DNA of 56,510 nt from Gonium pectorale (GCA_001584585.1 LSYV01000018.1:19324-75833), one strand, 5' to 3'; counted from the stretch's first letter, positions 1 through 17,526 are shown. The notes: generated by a model not told the origin, from the sequence alone. Numbers and translations are program-made.

Positions 1-1003
1 TACATGGCAGCTCATGGTGGCTATGAGTGTACATATACACAAAAAAATGCATGAAAGGGGCCTCAGTCTTGTGCATACCGCACGGACTGCTTATGTCTCT
101 CGCGAACTTCTTGCCTACAAGTGTGCCTTGTGTGCTAAACAAGCGTCTTTGATGCTATCCGGAAGAACATGCAAGGCTCCACACACGGCTACTTTGGGAG
201 CGAAACCCATACAAGCACGAATGGAGTACCGGTTGCAACGACTTTACACGCGTTCTATGGGTCTTATCCTCCTGCGAACATTGCAAACGAAACAGGCCTG
301 TAAAAGAGGAGAGGAGAGCAAGTGCATCTCCGCGAACTTTCTGAGCTCTAAGAAGAAACCCGGTAACGATGTGTCCTTATCGCTATACCGTACATCACGT
401 CAGTCACGCCAATGACTTGACTCATCCATCTTCCTCCACATCTACGCAAATAATCTCCAACCCGTCACTGGCGGGCAAGCCTCACCGCCGTAGCGCCTTC
501 TCACAAGCCGACTTTTACTTTCATGTGCCCACAATATGTACGGCCTTCCTGGACATCGCATTGTATAGGTGCACAAGGCGTGCATAACACATGTCGCATG
601 AAGGATAAGGCAAAGAACCCAAAGTTCAACTTGCAAGCATTATGTTGTACGTGGTTGTACGGGAGGCGACAGCCAACACTTGCATCAGTCCATATCGCGT
701 ATGGTGTGGGAGCGAAACTCACAGTGTACGGGTCCCCAGTGTGGGTGCGTGGGGACCCCACGCAAATTGATGCGTAACCGCCCACACATTGTTACCCATA
801 CCGGAAGAAACACCAGCCCCGGGACCGACTGGGGCGCTCAAGCGACTTGTGTCTGCTAATGTACATCACGATTTTGCGGATCCGACAGGCAAGATATAGG
901 GATCCAGCTTCCCTTGATTATTCGGCTCAAAACCCAGCACGCCAGGCGTGCTCTCAGCACACGCTTGCACGCGGCAACGCAGATCCCCTACCACGCGGCA
1001 TAT
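1..1003. other. intergenic stretch, no supported gene
   Basis: Short frames occur on both strands, but none shows the strong codon bias of the exons further right, and I recognise no protein family. Composition is less GC-rich than the genes. It may hold the 3' untranslated region of the minus-strand frame that ends at 1004, or flank of a neighbour outside the window. Confidence 0.5.
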
Positions 1004-1321
1004 CTACATGTCAATGTTGGTCTTCACGTCTTCGGTAGGCAGCGGCTTGGTGTTGACAAGGCTCGGGAAAGTGGGGGTCCATGAGCCCTTCGGGGTCTTG
1101 CCAGCCGCAGCGGGTGCTGTTGCACCAGCCATGTTTTGCCTGCTTTCTGTGGAAATCTTGGGCGGTGGCGCAGCCTTCGCGTTGTCCGCGTTGGCGGTCC
1201 CGGAAGTGCCAGTCGCAGGCGCTGCGGAACGCATAATCACGCTCCGGTAGAAGCACGAGGAGGGCGGAGCAGCAGCGTGATTCACGCGCACTGCTTGCTG
1301 CTTGCTGATGATGGAGAACAT
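1004..1321 (-). CDS. short unidentified protein (about 105 aa) or C-terminal exon
   Basis: I do not recognise the product. Reading from ATG at 1321 to TAG at 1004 gives about 105 residues with the codon choice of real genes in this window (AAG for Lys, GAC for Asp, AAC for Asn). It starts MFSIISKQQAVRVNH and becomes rich in Ala, Pro, Thr and Lys, ending in KTNIDM. The basic, Ser-rich start could be an organelle targeting signal, but that is inference. The frame stays open upstream of the ATG back to about 1384, and an AG lies just before the ATG, so this may be the last exon of a longer gene. No transmembrane segment is apparent. Confidence 0.4.
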   Translation of the reverse strand: MFSIISKQQAVRVNHAAAPPSSCFYRSVIMRSAAPATGTSGTANADNAKAAPPPKISTESRQNMAGATAPAAAGKTPKGSWTPTFPSLVNTKPLPTEDVKTNIDM

Positions 1322-1759
1322 CTTGCAGAACGGGCTTGCGGAGACCAGCAAATCTGGTCGGAGTAAGAAGGAGGCCGTCAACAAAGCTTTGAAGACAAGG
1401 AAATGGTATTCCGAAACGCGCGTGAGTGTAGCGCACGCTTTAAGCGTGTAAGGAAGGCACAGAGGCTGAAGGTAGCCTTATGACATGAGGCTACATAAGG
1501 ATTCGGCTCTATTATATTCGTTTTGAGTCAACATGGACGAGAGCAGTGCAGTTGTTTGCACAGCAGTACTTTTGGCCATTCGGCACGCAAAACACTGCCC
1601 AAAGGTACTGAATTGCACTGGAACGGCTTTGTTTATGCATAAGAGTTGGGCTTGAACGCTAGGGCTGGTGACGTGGAATAATTCGTTTGTTGTAGACATG
1701 AAATTAGCCTTTAAGCTGATCCAATATTCAATTGCATAACCAAGGCTTGAATATAAAAG
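1322..1759. other. intergenic: upstream of the beta-amylase gene
   Basis: No supported gene. The stretch becomes AT-rich towards 1750 and holds the candidate TATA box at 1752-1758. It lies between the divergent starts of the short minus-strand frame and the beta-amylase gene. Confidence 0.45.
1752..1758 (+). promoter_or_regulatory. candidate TATA box of the beta-amylase gene
   Basis: TATAAAA stands in an AT-rich patch just before the proposed beta-amylase start. It lies only one base before the ATG at 1760. If it works as a TATA box, transcription would begin near 1780 and that ATG would not be used, so it argues for a start further in, for example ATG 1842. Confidence 0.35.
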
Positions 1760-7033
<5,274 letters not shown>

Positions 7034-7247
7034 TGTACGAGCGACTCACACGCACGCCAGGCTCCAGACAGGGGTGACTATGGGCGGCGTGCCCCGTGTC
7101 CGATGGCGGCAGGCGGCGGCCTGGTGCGGCGGGAGCGCGCGGCGCGCACGGCGGCACACGCGCCCGCGCCGTTTTTTTGTCTAACAGCAGGCATGGCGGA
7201 GCGTCGGCTTGTCGCCGGGTTGGTTTCTTTTCCGTGTCCCAGTCTAC

Positions 7248-7252
7248 TGTAA
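7248..7252 (+). terminator. TGTAA poly(A) signal for the beta-amylase transcript
   Basis: TGTAA about 215 nt after the TGA at 7031-7033. TGTAA is the usual nuclear poly(A) signal of chlamydomonad algae. Confidence 0.55.
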
Positions 7253-8501
7253 GTTCTTCAGCTTTGACGTTCGATGCAAAGTGGGTCATTTCAGGCCCGA
7301 GAGTTTTGCTCTTTTGCGCTGTGTTGACCTGCAACAGATGCCGGCACATGGACCGAAGACATCTGTTTTTTCGGCACCCGATTCTTGATTCGCTCTAGTA
7401 TGCTTGTGGAGCTGGGTGGTCAAGCGCTTGCCAGATAGAACCGCGCTGCGTGTTTATGCAGTCGTGTGGGGCGCCTGTGTAGGCCATTTTTCAGCCGCTA
7501 TAGAGGTGCCAACCCTTATGGCGGCGCACTTCGCGCTGTGGGCAACTGCGCGCCCCCGCATGGTGCGGTGGACGAGGCGCGGAAGATTTCTGACGCTGTC
7601 GTTCCGTTACTTTTGGTGGACGGACTGCAACCCTCGTCCTTCTCTAGGACTGTCCTTCATTGCAAGCAACGTCCTGGACTTTCAGTGTACCGTAATCTTT
7701 TGGTGTTGGCATAGTGTGTGTTCCCGTGAGGTGCTGGGTTCTGATGAGGTTTATTGGTGGTTCAGCCAGGAGCAGCATCTCGCAGCGTGGGTGAATCTTC
7801 GGTGTCCTTTACTATGGCTGCACTCGCACATATAGGGCTGTATAAGGCACATCATGTGACGGACCCATCCGGCGTGTGGGAGGTCTCTGTGTGCACCACG
7901 TCATCGGAGAACATGACACAGACGCTCTTCGCGTACATCGTTTTTTGCATTCCGTTTTGTGCTTTTGAGGGCTGGTAAAATAGAGCACTGCACGGGAAAG
8001 GGCGTTGTGTCAACTCCTGTGACAGGTAGTCGAAGGCCTAGGTGCATAGTTTCAAGGGTTTGCGTAGACCAGTTTCTGACGTGCCGGGCCGCACACATTG
8101 AGATACCCGACGCATTAGCAAGCTGGACGGCAATGGTCACTTGCGCTGGCATAGGCTGCATTTAGATGTAGGGTCGGCATTGGTGCGCTGTTACAGTTGT
8201 ATGCAAAAAGTGGGCAATGTAGGACTGTCATGCTGCATGCCTCGTCCCGTAATGGTGATGATTCCAAGCACAAACCAACCGACACCTGAAGTAGCTGTGT
8301 GCTGACCACACCCCGACCTCAGCTGAATTGCCAATGCATTCCGCGCCGGTTATTCGACGGGGACACATCTGATTGTCGCAACAGGGCAAACAACATACAA
8401 AACCATGCAATAATCCGGTTGAACATCTCCATGGCATTCCACACAGGAGGAATCAGCCCGAATCACGGGAAGCTCGTCAGTCCCCACTCCGGTACAATCC
8501 C

Positions 8502-8506
8502 TTACA
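8502..8506 (-). terminator. TGTAA poly(A) signal for the Kir channel transcript
   Basis: TTACA on the plus strand (TGTAA on the minus strand), about 245 nt beyond the channel gene's stop codon at 8752-8754. Confidence 0.5.
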
Positions 8507-8751
8507 ATCATTAACCGACGCCGCCATGCAGGAACCTCCGGCAGGAAGTACTGCGGCGATCGCTTCACTTGCCGCTATTCACATTCACAACAACGTCGCC
8601 AGCTTCCCGCACACCACTCGTTCTCTCACAACAAGCCTGCGTGCGACGCGACCCGACCTGCAGCACCGAACCTGCGCGCTTACCCTCGCCCGCGCCCAAT
8701 TCCAAGCTGCATCACAACGGTGCCTTTCCGGGCCCCTCCTGGTAGGCTCCC

Positions 8752-11700
8752 CTACCTCCCGGGGGCACCGTTGATGCGGGGCTCCACAGCAGAGGAGGAG
8801 GTGGGCAGCATCTCCAGCCCCGGTCCGCCCCCCGCCGTCGACCCGCCCGCGTGCGCGCGTTGGTGAGGCTGCTGCAGTTGCGCCCCGGGAGACTGCCCCG
8901 CGCTGCCGCCCTGCTGCGGAAGCTGTTGCGAGGGCTGCTGGCCGGGCATCCAAGACATCGAGTTGCGAGGCTGCTGGGGCTGCGATGGCTGTTGCTGCTG
9001 CAGTAGGTGTTGCGGGTGCGGCTGGCCCTGGCCGAGCGGGCCGCCAGAGTAACCGTGCGAGGGCGCGGGCATGTCCGCGAATGAATCCAGGCCGGTGTTC
9101 AGAAAGGCCGAGATGGGCATGGGCTGCTGCGCCGGCTGAAGCGTGACGCCGAAGCCCATCCATGAGCTGCCACCGCCGCCGGCGGACGCACCGGCGGCCG
9201 GCGCCGGTGCCCCCGTCGACGGCATGAAGGGGTTGCTCGAGGCGCCGGCGGATGACGCGGGCAGGCTGGGCGGCCTGTAGGTGCCCCCGGCGTGGGTGGG
9301 CGTCGCGGAGCTGGAGGGTCCGTGGATGTGGCTGTCAGCCGGGTGGCCGCCGCCGCCGGAGGCACGGGTGCTCGCAACATGGTGCTCCCGCTCCGTCAGG
9401 CGCTTGAAGGTCTGCGGCATTGCAGTTGGTGGTTTAGGGTTGATCCGCAGCAGTGGGCAGATGCCTACAGGTGCTTGCCCTCGCGCCCGAGGTATCCTCA
9501 CCCAACTAGGCGCGAAGCATCAGCCGCAAACAATGGCCCCCTGCAACCCTCATTATCAGCCAGTACCGGTAAGCGGCTTCATGCTGCGCCCGCATACCCA
9601 CCAGGTGCCTCAGGTGCCACATGTGCGACTGAATCTCAGGCAACGGCCGGTCTGCCAGCCCGGGGTCGGCGTTGTGCTCCGCAAGCAGCTGCCAATGAAG
9701 GTGGGACCCGGGTAGGGGACGGCGGTGGGTAAGTGCGGATGCCGGCAGAACAAGAAAGCAAAGCGCAGCGGTTTCGGTTTGTTGGGCTTGAATTTCCAGG
9801 GTTTTATCCACAATGCGTTACACCCTGCGCGCCCTGCCGCCTTGTTGCTTCCCCCAAACACGCCTGACGTGTTGGCACTCACAAGCAGTCGGAAAACGCA
9901 AGGGACGCGAGTCGCGCCTCCGGCTACACAGCTTCTTGCCTCCCCTCCCCTCCCAGAGGCGTTTAAATGCCCCAAAGGCGCACCTCCACCGATGCCAGCG
10001 ACGTGAGGTCGAAGCTGCTGAAGTCCAGCCCCAGGTTGCGGCCGCGCATCTCCAGGTGAAGCGGCTGGAACTGCTCGTTCACGTGCACCTGCGGGCGATG
10101 CGGGACGAGGGGCCGGGATAACCGCAGACGCAGACGTAAACCTCAAGAGGGATAGCGCATCGAGGCTTTTACGTGCCAGGCCCAACGCGCACCTCCGCGA
10201 AGCCCGGGCTGAAGATGGTACGAAACGGAAGGGAAGAGATCGTATCCTGCTACATACATCTCCTCACGGCCTAAAAGCCTGGAGAACAGATAGTCGCGAC
10301 AGCACCCCCAGGGGAAAGCAGGACAGCAGGCATTCCGCACCTCGTTGGTGTTGTAGGCGTGGCGGGCGGTCATGTTCTTGGACGTCATGGCATCAATACC
10401 GTCCACGAACACCAGGATCTGGCGGCGCATTCAAGTAATCGCCAGGAGGTAGTGCACGTGTTAGATGCGAGACGGCAGAGATATGGAAATAATGCGGTCA
10501 GGGCACTTTGGCCCGGGCTACAGCCCCAGCGCAATGGGCTGCCACCCAGTGAACGCGCGCCAACGACCCTCACCTCCATCATCCGTGTCTCCATCTCCAG
10601 AAGCGACAGGTTGTAGAGGGGTGAGGAGGGGGTGATGATGTGCGTCACGTTGGCGGGGAAGCCCAGCTCCAGGTTCGTCTCCTGCTTGTCCAGGGGAAAA
10701 CGCGGCTCAGCTAGTACATGAGCGTTGTTGAGACGCCCAACGTCGGGCCTTTGGACGGAACCCTATTTTCCACGGCATGGAGTTGTACTCCTGCGAGGCA
10801 CGTCCTAAGCGGTAACAGTTCCCTCTTGGGCTTAGGAGAGGAAAGCAGAATTTGGATACCCGGGAATGGGGATGAAGGCATGGCAGGAAAACGAGCGAAG
10901 GTGCAGCACACCGCGAAGGGATCTGTAAGGCTGGAAGCCTCTTGGTACAGGAAAAACTGCTGTACGTTTCTGCCTCCTGCCGGCTGCTCTACATTCGCGG
11001 CTGCTTGCAAAGTACGGTAGGCCGTTAGCCTCAGTAAGTACTATACTGGAGGTAGGCCGGACAGCAGGGGCGCAAATGCGGAGTCCCTAGTCTCGGGACC
11101 TGCCAAAGCCTCGGCGCGTGGCCGGGACTCGCACCCTGTGCCCCCTGTCGGCGGTCCGCCTGTGCCTCGTCCGCAGCCCGACCACCGCCCTTCCTGGTCG
11201 CTACGTGCCGACAGCCGCTTCCCCAAACCGAACGGGGCTTCGGCCCACCTGCGTCGTGTGAGAATCGATGGCCAGGTGCTCAAATGTGTAGTTCGAGGGC
11301 GTGATGGAGTCAACAGCAGTGAGCACCATGCGCACTGTTGGCTTGAGGATCTGGTGCTTCCGGATGTTGGCCACCCGCAGCGACACGCACCAGTGGCCGC
11401 TTGGGTGTCGATTGCACACCATGATGGAGCTGAACCTGCGGTCGGCACAGGCGGTGTGTGGCAAACGCTTCAAATACACTGCGGCTGTTTGGATTGGGGT
11501 TACTTGTAGGATGTTGACGAGCTACGGAATCGTTTCAGCAGCGGCGCCCGCTCGAAGGGGCCAGGCAGCGCAGCAAGAGCGCAAGCGGGGCCAAAGTTGC
11601 GTTGCCGATACACGGGCATTACCGTGTACCGTACCCGAATGCCCATGTCCTGACCGTTTGTGCGATCAATTCAAGACGAGGCCTAGCACACTGCACCTGA

Positions 11701-13343
11701 TGGTTGAGGCCCGCTTGAAGGGCGCCGAGAAGCGTGCGAACACCAGACCCAGCATGATGAAGTTCACGAGCGAGGAGGCGATGACCTGCCGGAAGGGGAG
11801 GGGCGCAGGGGGCACGGGCATAGCACAGGTTCAGGGAAAACGAATGTCACCGTACCATACCATCAGAAGGCGCAACGAAAGGAACATTGACTGTGGGGAG
11901 CACAAACATTCCAGCCGAAAGCGGAGCGCGATCGGCCGTTTGCTAGACCACTTGGTTGGTGCCCCCCGGCACCCGACATGCACCCGGCCCAAGAGTGTGA
12001 GAGTGATGTAGGGCGCCTGGGCAGCGGCTGCTGGCTGATCAGCCACAGCCGTGGCAGCAACCAACGGTCTCACACCGCCGGGGCCACGTGTACGCGTAAG
12101 CAAAGCTGCTGCTGCTGCGTCAGGCCCTGGTGCCACTGTGGCACCTTGCCAAGCACATCATAATGCGCCGCGATGGGCGGTTCTGTAGATTGCTCTCAAG
12201 GGCAGCGCCATCCTGTGAACCGTCCACTCGCAGCCCTTACGGGATATCAAAGGCTTTCCCCGGCCACCCTGCGGCCCCACTGAGCCGCTGAAGAAAATAG
12301 TATGGTGTGAATGCCCCAGCCAAGAGTTCGGCTATGATTACCCGTGCCCCTTCGGCTCCATTTCGCCGCTGGCTGCCAGTCACCACGACGTGCACACTGC
12401 CCATCTCGTCCATGGCAGGACCTGCCCCCCCAGCATAGCCCCGCCCCTCACCTGCAGCATGACGGTCAGGTTTGTGAGGGTGCACTCTGGGTTGGGATGA
12501 ATGGTATCGTAGCCCAGCGTGGAGGCAGTCCGGCTGCTCATCCAGAGCGCGTGCGCAAACTTGCCGTCCATATTGATGATGCACCGGTCGGACTGGGGTT
12601 GGGGACAGATTATTGGGGAGGACGGGCAGAGCATGACGAAGCAATGGGCGTCGCATGCCTAACCGCACGCAAGTGCCAACCGCAGGATGGGGCGTGAAGG
12701 TGTGATTTGCAAGGCCATCAGCTCTTGCCCAAGACCCCCCGGCCCTCTATCCCAGGACGAGTTGAAGGGTTTGTGGACAGAGTGTATGTACAGGTACGAT
12801 GGAAGGCAGGTGGACCGGAGACAACATGCCAAGAGAAGGTCTAATTATCGAAAGTTACTGCTTCCCTTGTCTCGAAGACCCTTGGCTTGCCGCCTGGCCA
12901 CCCTGGTCGCCTTCTACTCAGACCCGCCTACCCGTGCCATCCTCCCCCGCGCCCCTGGATGAATTTCCCCACCTGGGCCCAGAAGAGAAACGCAAACACC
13001 ATGAACTCAACAAGATACGTGCAGAAGAAGATAGCGATGAATCGTCCCCACGGCAGGTTGAGCAACGTGTGGAATGGATCCTGCGGGGAGGGCGTAACCC
13101 TGAGTTCTCACTCCAGCTCCCGGCCTCTCCGAAGGTACCCACCTGCCAGTAATGCTGGAATTTACTGATCCCAAAACGTTTGATGCCGCTGAAGTAGGGC
13201 GCGGAGCGGTCTAACAAACTGGGTGACTTGAAGGGGATGGCGATCCGCGAAAGTCTACGGGCTGCGCCGTTCAGCAAGCCCTCCGAGTCAGTCCGCATTC
13301 TGGTGAAGTGCTCGGCTCCTGCGGTGCCTGGGCTTGTTGGCAT
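8752..13343 (-). CDS. inward-rectifier (Kir) family potassium channel with atypical filter
   Basis: Plasma or organelle membrane cation channel, two membrane helices per subunit, expected to be a tetramer. Exons (transcribed order): 13143-13343, 12973-13080, 12452-12592, 11697-11785, 11249-11435, 10574-10681, 10341-10418, 9984-10088, 9602-9688, 8752-9411; 587 aa, all phases consistent. M1 about 81-101; pore loop with conserved Cys 107 and 140; M2 to GLVFARFSAPFKRAST, close to bacterial KirBac; cytoplasmic Kir domain with VSLRVANIRKHQI and SSPLYNLSLLEME. The filter reads TLGYD (128-132) where TxGYG is expected. Asn 158 sits at the position of the Kir2.1 rectification-controller Asp. The last 220 residues are a Gln/Pro/Gly-rich tail, probably disordered. 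The start ATG at 13343 is the first ATG of an open frame that continues upstream with TTG. Family call is firm; ion selectivity cannot be assumed. Confidence 0.88.
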
Positions 13344-15243
13344 GGCCAAGTTCGATTCGGTATGCAACCGGCGCTGCAGCTTGACAGCTCTTTAAAAATG
13401 CGGTCTTCGAGCCTTTTGGAATGTGGCTTTCGGACGGAGACAGTAGCAGTGCGCTCGCCAGCCCGACTGCCCGACTGCTCGGAGCCGGCAACGTTGCGTT
13501 GAAAGCAAAGTCTTATAGGAAGCGTACATCGCCAACTGCTTTTTGCTGCTCCTGCACACGGCACGCTGGTTTCGGGACCCAGTACGGCAGGTGTTTGTGT
13601 CGAACGGTTGCAGTGCTTACAATGGGGAATTTGGGGATATGTGGCGTGACAAGGGCGGGGATCGTGGCGGTGTTACGTCCGCTACTGTGGTCGCAGCACA
13701 CGTTTTCCTTCGCGGGCATGACGCAGCAATGTCCTGCAAGCCATCGCCGTCAATCAGGCGGGACCTTTCAATTTGTTCACGTTCCTTGGTCTCCCCGTGC
13801 TGAGTGAAACTCTGCTTGCACCCGTCCTCACCTGGAAGGTAATGGCGACACGTGACACCCAGGGCCTACGGCGGCCTTGACGGCAGCTTGCCGTTATATC
13901 TGTGCGTGGCGTCCACGGGGGGTACTGGTGCAAAACCGGGCACCCTCAGACCACGCCCTCTCATCCTCGTAGCAGCGCCACCTGGGGAGAAGCTCCCTCG
14001 AGTACGGTACCGTATTGTGGTGTCGCTTGCGCAGGGCCCTGCAGTGTGCACATGGGAGGTGGCGGCCGGCGGCCGTGGTGGTCTGGAGGCAGCAACAGTT
14101 GCGACAGCTTAAGCTTGCCACTGCTGCCGCAGGATAAGCTTGGACCTAAACTGGGGAGTAGCTTGGGTTCATGGGCTGCCTCATTGTGTTGAGTGAGGAT
14201 GCCAGCTGCCTGCCGACAGATGCGGCTGGCTGCGTTCTGCGGGGAGCGGTCTTGTGTACCTAAATTTGTGTACCCTGGTCGCTTACCAGTATGGGATACG
14301 TGCCTGCACTGCATCAGGTATGACAATGTACAGCGGACAATGTATAACGTACTGCAGGATAGCTTGTGCACAACTTGTCAATCAATACCTGTATACGTGG
14401 CCGTGCTTCAGTGGTCACCCAGTCGTGTGCGTCAAGGTGCAGGCATGTGGGAGGGCCCGTCTGCACGTATACCTCGCCCGCCATGCCCTGTACTCGGCGC
14501 TCTGCTGGAAACATCACACCCCCGGGTGTGTATGACCATAGAGGTTGCCATCCTCGTTTCTGGTTCTGTTTATTTGCAGGTGGGTGGCTTCGGCGAATGC
14601 ATGTTGCAAAGAGTTGTTCGCTCCTCACGGCAGCTTGCGGCGGACGCTGCATGCTTCGCATATGCACTATGCGCTGTGAATGCTTTGATCGGGACCGCTA
14701 CTCCTGGGCCTATTCGAGGCAACTGAAGATAGATGCAACTAGTTGTTGCTAGGCGTCGTACCCTAGGATGTCAGAAGCTACCTTTCTGTCCTGCAGCTCT
14801 CATGGGCGTATGTACACGTGCCGCCCATATGAGCGATGTAGGACGGCCAACTCGGCCGGGAGAAGACGGCGTGAGGTGCCTCCTGGAGATTCCAGAGCGC
14901 CAGCCGCAATTTGGATCTTGGAAACCCTTCCACTCGCATGAGACATTAATATGTAATCCTGCTTGCCCAAATAGCCATGCAAGGAAGAAAACATGCACGT
15001 ACATGCTTGAGCGCTGGTCTCTTTGCAAAAGCGCCTCAGCATGTCACCAACTGAGGGCCAGAGTCAGTTAAAGACAAGTATCTGGAGCTTATCATCGTCT
15101 TTGCCATAGTCAGATGTGCAGCTGGAAGGCCGCCCGTAAACACGTTAGGGCACAAGCGCTGCTGTTGGATGCCATCGGAGCTGCGCTCTGAGCGGCTCTC
15201 AGCCTGCTGCGCTATTGCTTTGATAGCGAAAACAGTCAGAGGG
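13344..15243. other. intergenic between two minus-strand genes
   Basis: About 1.9 kb between the coiled-coil gene's stop (15244) and the channel gene's start. It should contain the coiled-coil gene's 3' untranslated region and the channel promoter. Frames here, for example 13961-14371 minus and 13421-13807 plus, lack codon bias and recognisable motifs. No TGTAA on the minus strand lies close to the coiled-coil stop. I see no RNA gene. Confidence 0.5.
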
Positions 15244-17526
15244 CTAGGACGGTTGTTTCGTTGTTGGAGCCAGGCGTTGTTGGCGGACAACCAGGGCCTG
15301 CCGCACGGCTCCCGCCTTTGCCACGTCCGAGCCCGGGACGGGTGCCGCTCCAAGTGGCACCTGAGCAGCCCTGCCAGCAGCGCCGCTTCCCGACGATTTC
15401 GAGTTGGCTTGGCCGCTGCCGGCCTCGCTCCAGGGCGGTCGGTTCTGCAAAGACGTGCGGGCAGGAGGCATTCTGGAATCGGCGCTGGGATCCCTGTGCT
15501 GACCCACCGCAATGCCTCCTTGTACGTCGGTTCCACGCGCAAGTACGGGCGACGCCACCTAATACAGGTCCAAACATACGGAACTTGGCAAATGCACTGT
15601 GCAAGATGTGCGGCAGACACGCCCCTCATGTAGAGTTTCGTCGGAGGGATGCGTTGGGTAGGCACCAGGAACACGAAGGAGCTACCGGTCGCACTTCCCA
15701 ACAAGGGCTTCCCTTACCTGGCTCCCTGATGCTCGGCGCCCTCCGGTGGTAACGGATGCGGGTGCCACCGCCGTCGCTTCCAATGCTGCCCCAGACGGCG
15801 CTTCCCGGTTGGCATTGATATACGGCTGCGCGTCCATCTCCCGCACCACCAGCTGGGAGCCCTTGCGGGAGGTCGCCTGCTGCTGCAGCTGCCGTACCGC
15901 CGCGGTCGCCGTCTGGCGCTCCGTCTTTGCCTGCCACAGCTCTCCCTGCTGCTTCTGCAGCTGCATGCGCAGCTCCGCCACCTGTTTGCGGATATGTATC
16001 CGTACAAGGATGGACGCGGACATCGAGGGCCAGCCCATTCAATCCGATGGAGCGCAGAGCGCCAGAGCGCTTATTGACTTCATTATCAAGCAGTGCCCCG
16101 GAAATGGGGCGAGAGAACGGACGGACAACGTGCACCGTCCAGCCCTGCAGCAAAGAAACATATATCTCACCCCAGTCAGCCGGACGAACCTGCTCAAGCA
16201 GCCTCTTGTTCTCTCCGATGAGAGTCATGCAGTGCTGCGCGCGGCCCTCCACCTGGCCCTTGAGCAGCGCGTTGTCCGAAGCGAGCTCTGCGTGAAGCAG
16301 CTCGTCAGGGAAGCCGAGATGACCTGATCTAAGTCGAGATTATCCCAAACGAGTAACGACCGGTCGACGCACCTTTGTTCTCCTCTCGCAGCACCTTGCA
16401 ATTAGCCCGGGCGTCATCAAGTTCCTGTAGGGAAGGGGCATAGTTTGCCGGGGATATGAGCTCAGAGTGTTCGTGATGGGCTACCGGCATGCACGCCCAT
16501 GACAAATGGGCACAAACTGCTGCGCGGAAAGTGCCCGACTGCGACAGAACAGCTCAAAAACAAGGTAAGGCCCATGCAGGGGTGGTTGGGCCCGCCGCAT
16601 AGCTTTCACGCCCTCCACAAGGTGGGCGGGCTGAATCCTGTAAATCGACTCATGTCATGGATGCTTTGCTGCCTTACCTGTATGAACGCCTTGGCCTCGG
16701 ACTCCGTCAGACCCAGCTTCTTCCGGATCTGTTCCAGCTTGGCGGACGTAGTCTGCTTCTGGTGCACCGTCTTGGCCAGCTCGGAGCGGAGCACGGCATT
16801 ATCTGCCGACAGCCGCTGCAGCTCCTCCGTCAGGCCGGCGATTTGGGCCGTCAGCTGCGTCTGCTCGCCTGCTCGCTCCAGCCGCAGTGTCTGCAGCTCA
16901 GCCTGTGGTGGAGGCGCAGGGATGGTAGTGGAGGGGGCCGGGGAAATTGCGGAAGGGGCAGTTGGAGCGATGTCTAACCAAAAGTCATTCCGACTTCGCT
17001 ACGTGGGGCCTGGCGCTGGCGCTGGCAGAGTGCGGCGCAGCAGCCCAGTCCGTGGTGCAACGGGAGCACGGGTAGTGGTGATGCACGGGTCGCGGGTTTT
17101 GCTAAACGCTGGCCACCTCGTGTCGCGGTCGCACCGGTAGCGAACGTTGAAATCGATGGTCGTGGAGCTGCCAACCGTCAAGGTGGAAGGCGACACCCTA
17201 AAACCCCTGCACCTGTAGGTTGTCAATGATGCCCTGCGCTTTATCCTTGTCCGACCGCAGCGTGGGGACCTCCACGGTTTGCAGATGCTTCGCATCTGCC
17301 TCGGCTTCCCCAAGCTTGTGCTGCAGCTCCTCCACCTGCCCGCGCCAGCGCCGAACCTCGGCCTCCTACGTATATTAATGGGTGTCGACCAGCAGATTGG
17401 AAGCCGTGATGGAAGAGGCCGCAAATTTCCAAGTGGTTTCCCCACCAGGTCAGAAATGCGCTGTCCATCCTCGGCACTCTTGCGTTCGTAGTAAGCCCAA
17501 GGCCCATGTAAGCTAAGTGCCTTCAT
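15244..17526 (-). CDS. unidentified coiled-coil protein (about 407 aa)
   Basis: I do not recognise a named family. Exons: 17446-17526, 17213-17365, 16678-16902, 16373-16424, 16190-16323, 15718-15981, 15244-15558; all joins keep phase and the heptad pattern runs across them. Residues about 15-260 are almost continuous coiled coil rich in Glu, Gln, Leu, Lys and Arg (VEELQHKLGEAEAD, LTEELQRLSADNAVLRSE, VAELRMQLQKQQGELWQ). After about residue 270 the chain becomes Ala/Ser/Gly-rich, ending in RLAPTTKQPS. There is no membrane segment or signal peptide. Such proteins in algae are often basal-body, flagellar or cytoskeletal, but nothing here shows that. The ATG at 17526 begins MKALSLHGPWAYYERK; it faces the coilin gene, whose ATG is 338 bp away. 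The final exon is the least certain part. Confidence 0.75.

Larger units (their letters stand above)
7034..8751. other. intergenic between convergent gene ends
   Basis: This 1.7 kb lies between the stop of the beta-amylase gene (+) and the stop of the Kir channel gene (-), so it should hold both 3' untranslated regions. A TGTAA signal is present for each strand (7248-7252 and, reversed, 8502-8506). I see no convincing gene in between; open frames here have poor codon bias. Confidence 0.6.

Noticed and set aside
13344..13367. Extending the Kir channel N-terminus to 13367
   Set aside because: The codon at 13367 is TTG; the first ATG in this frame is at 13343.
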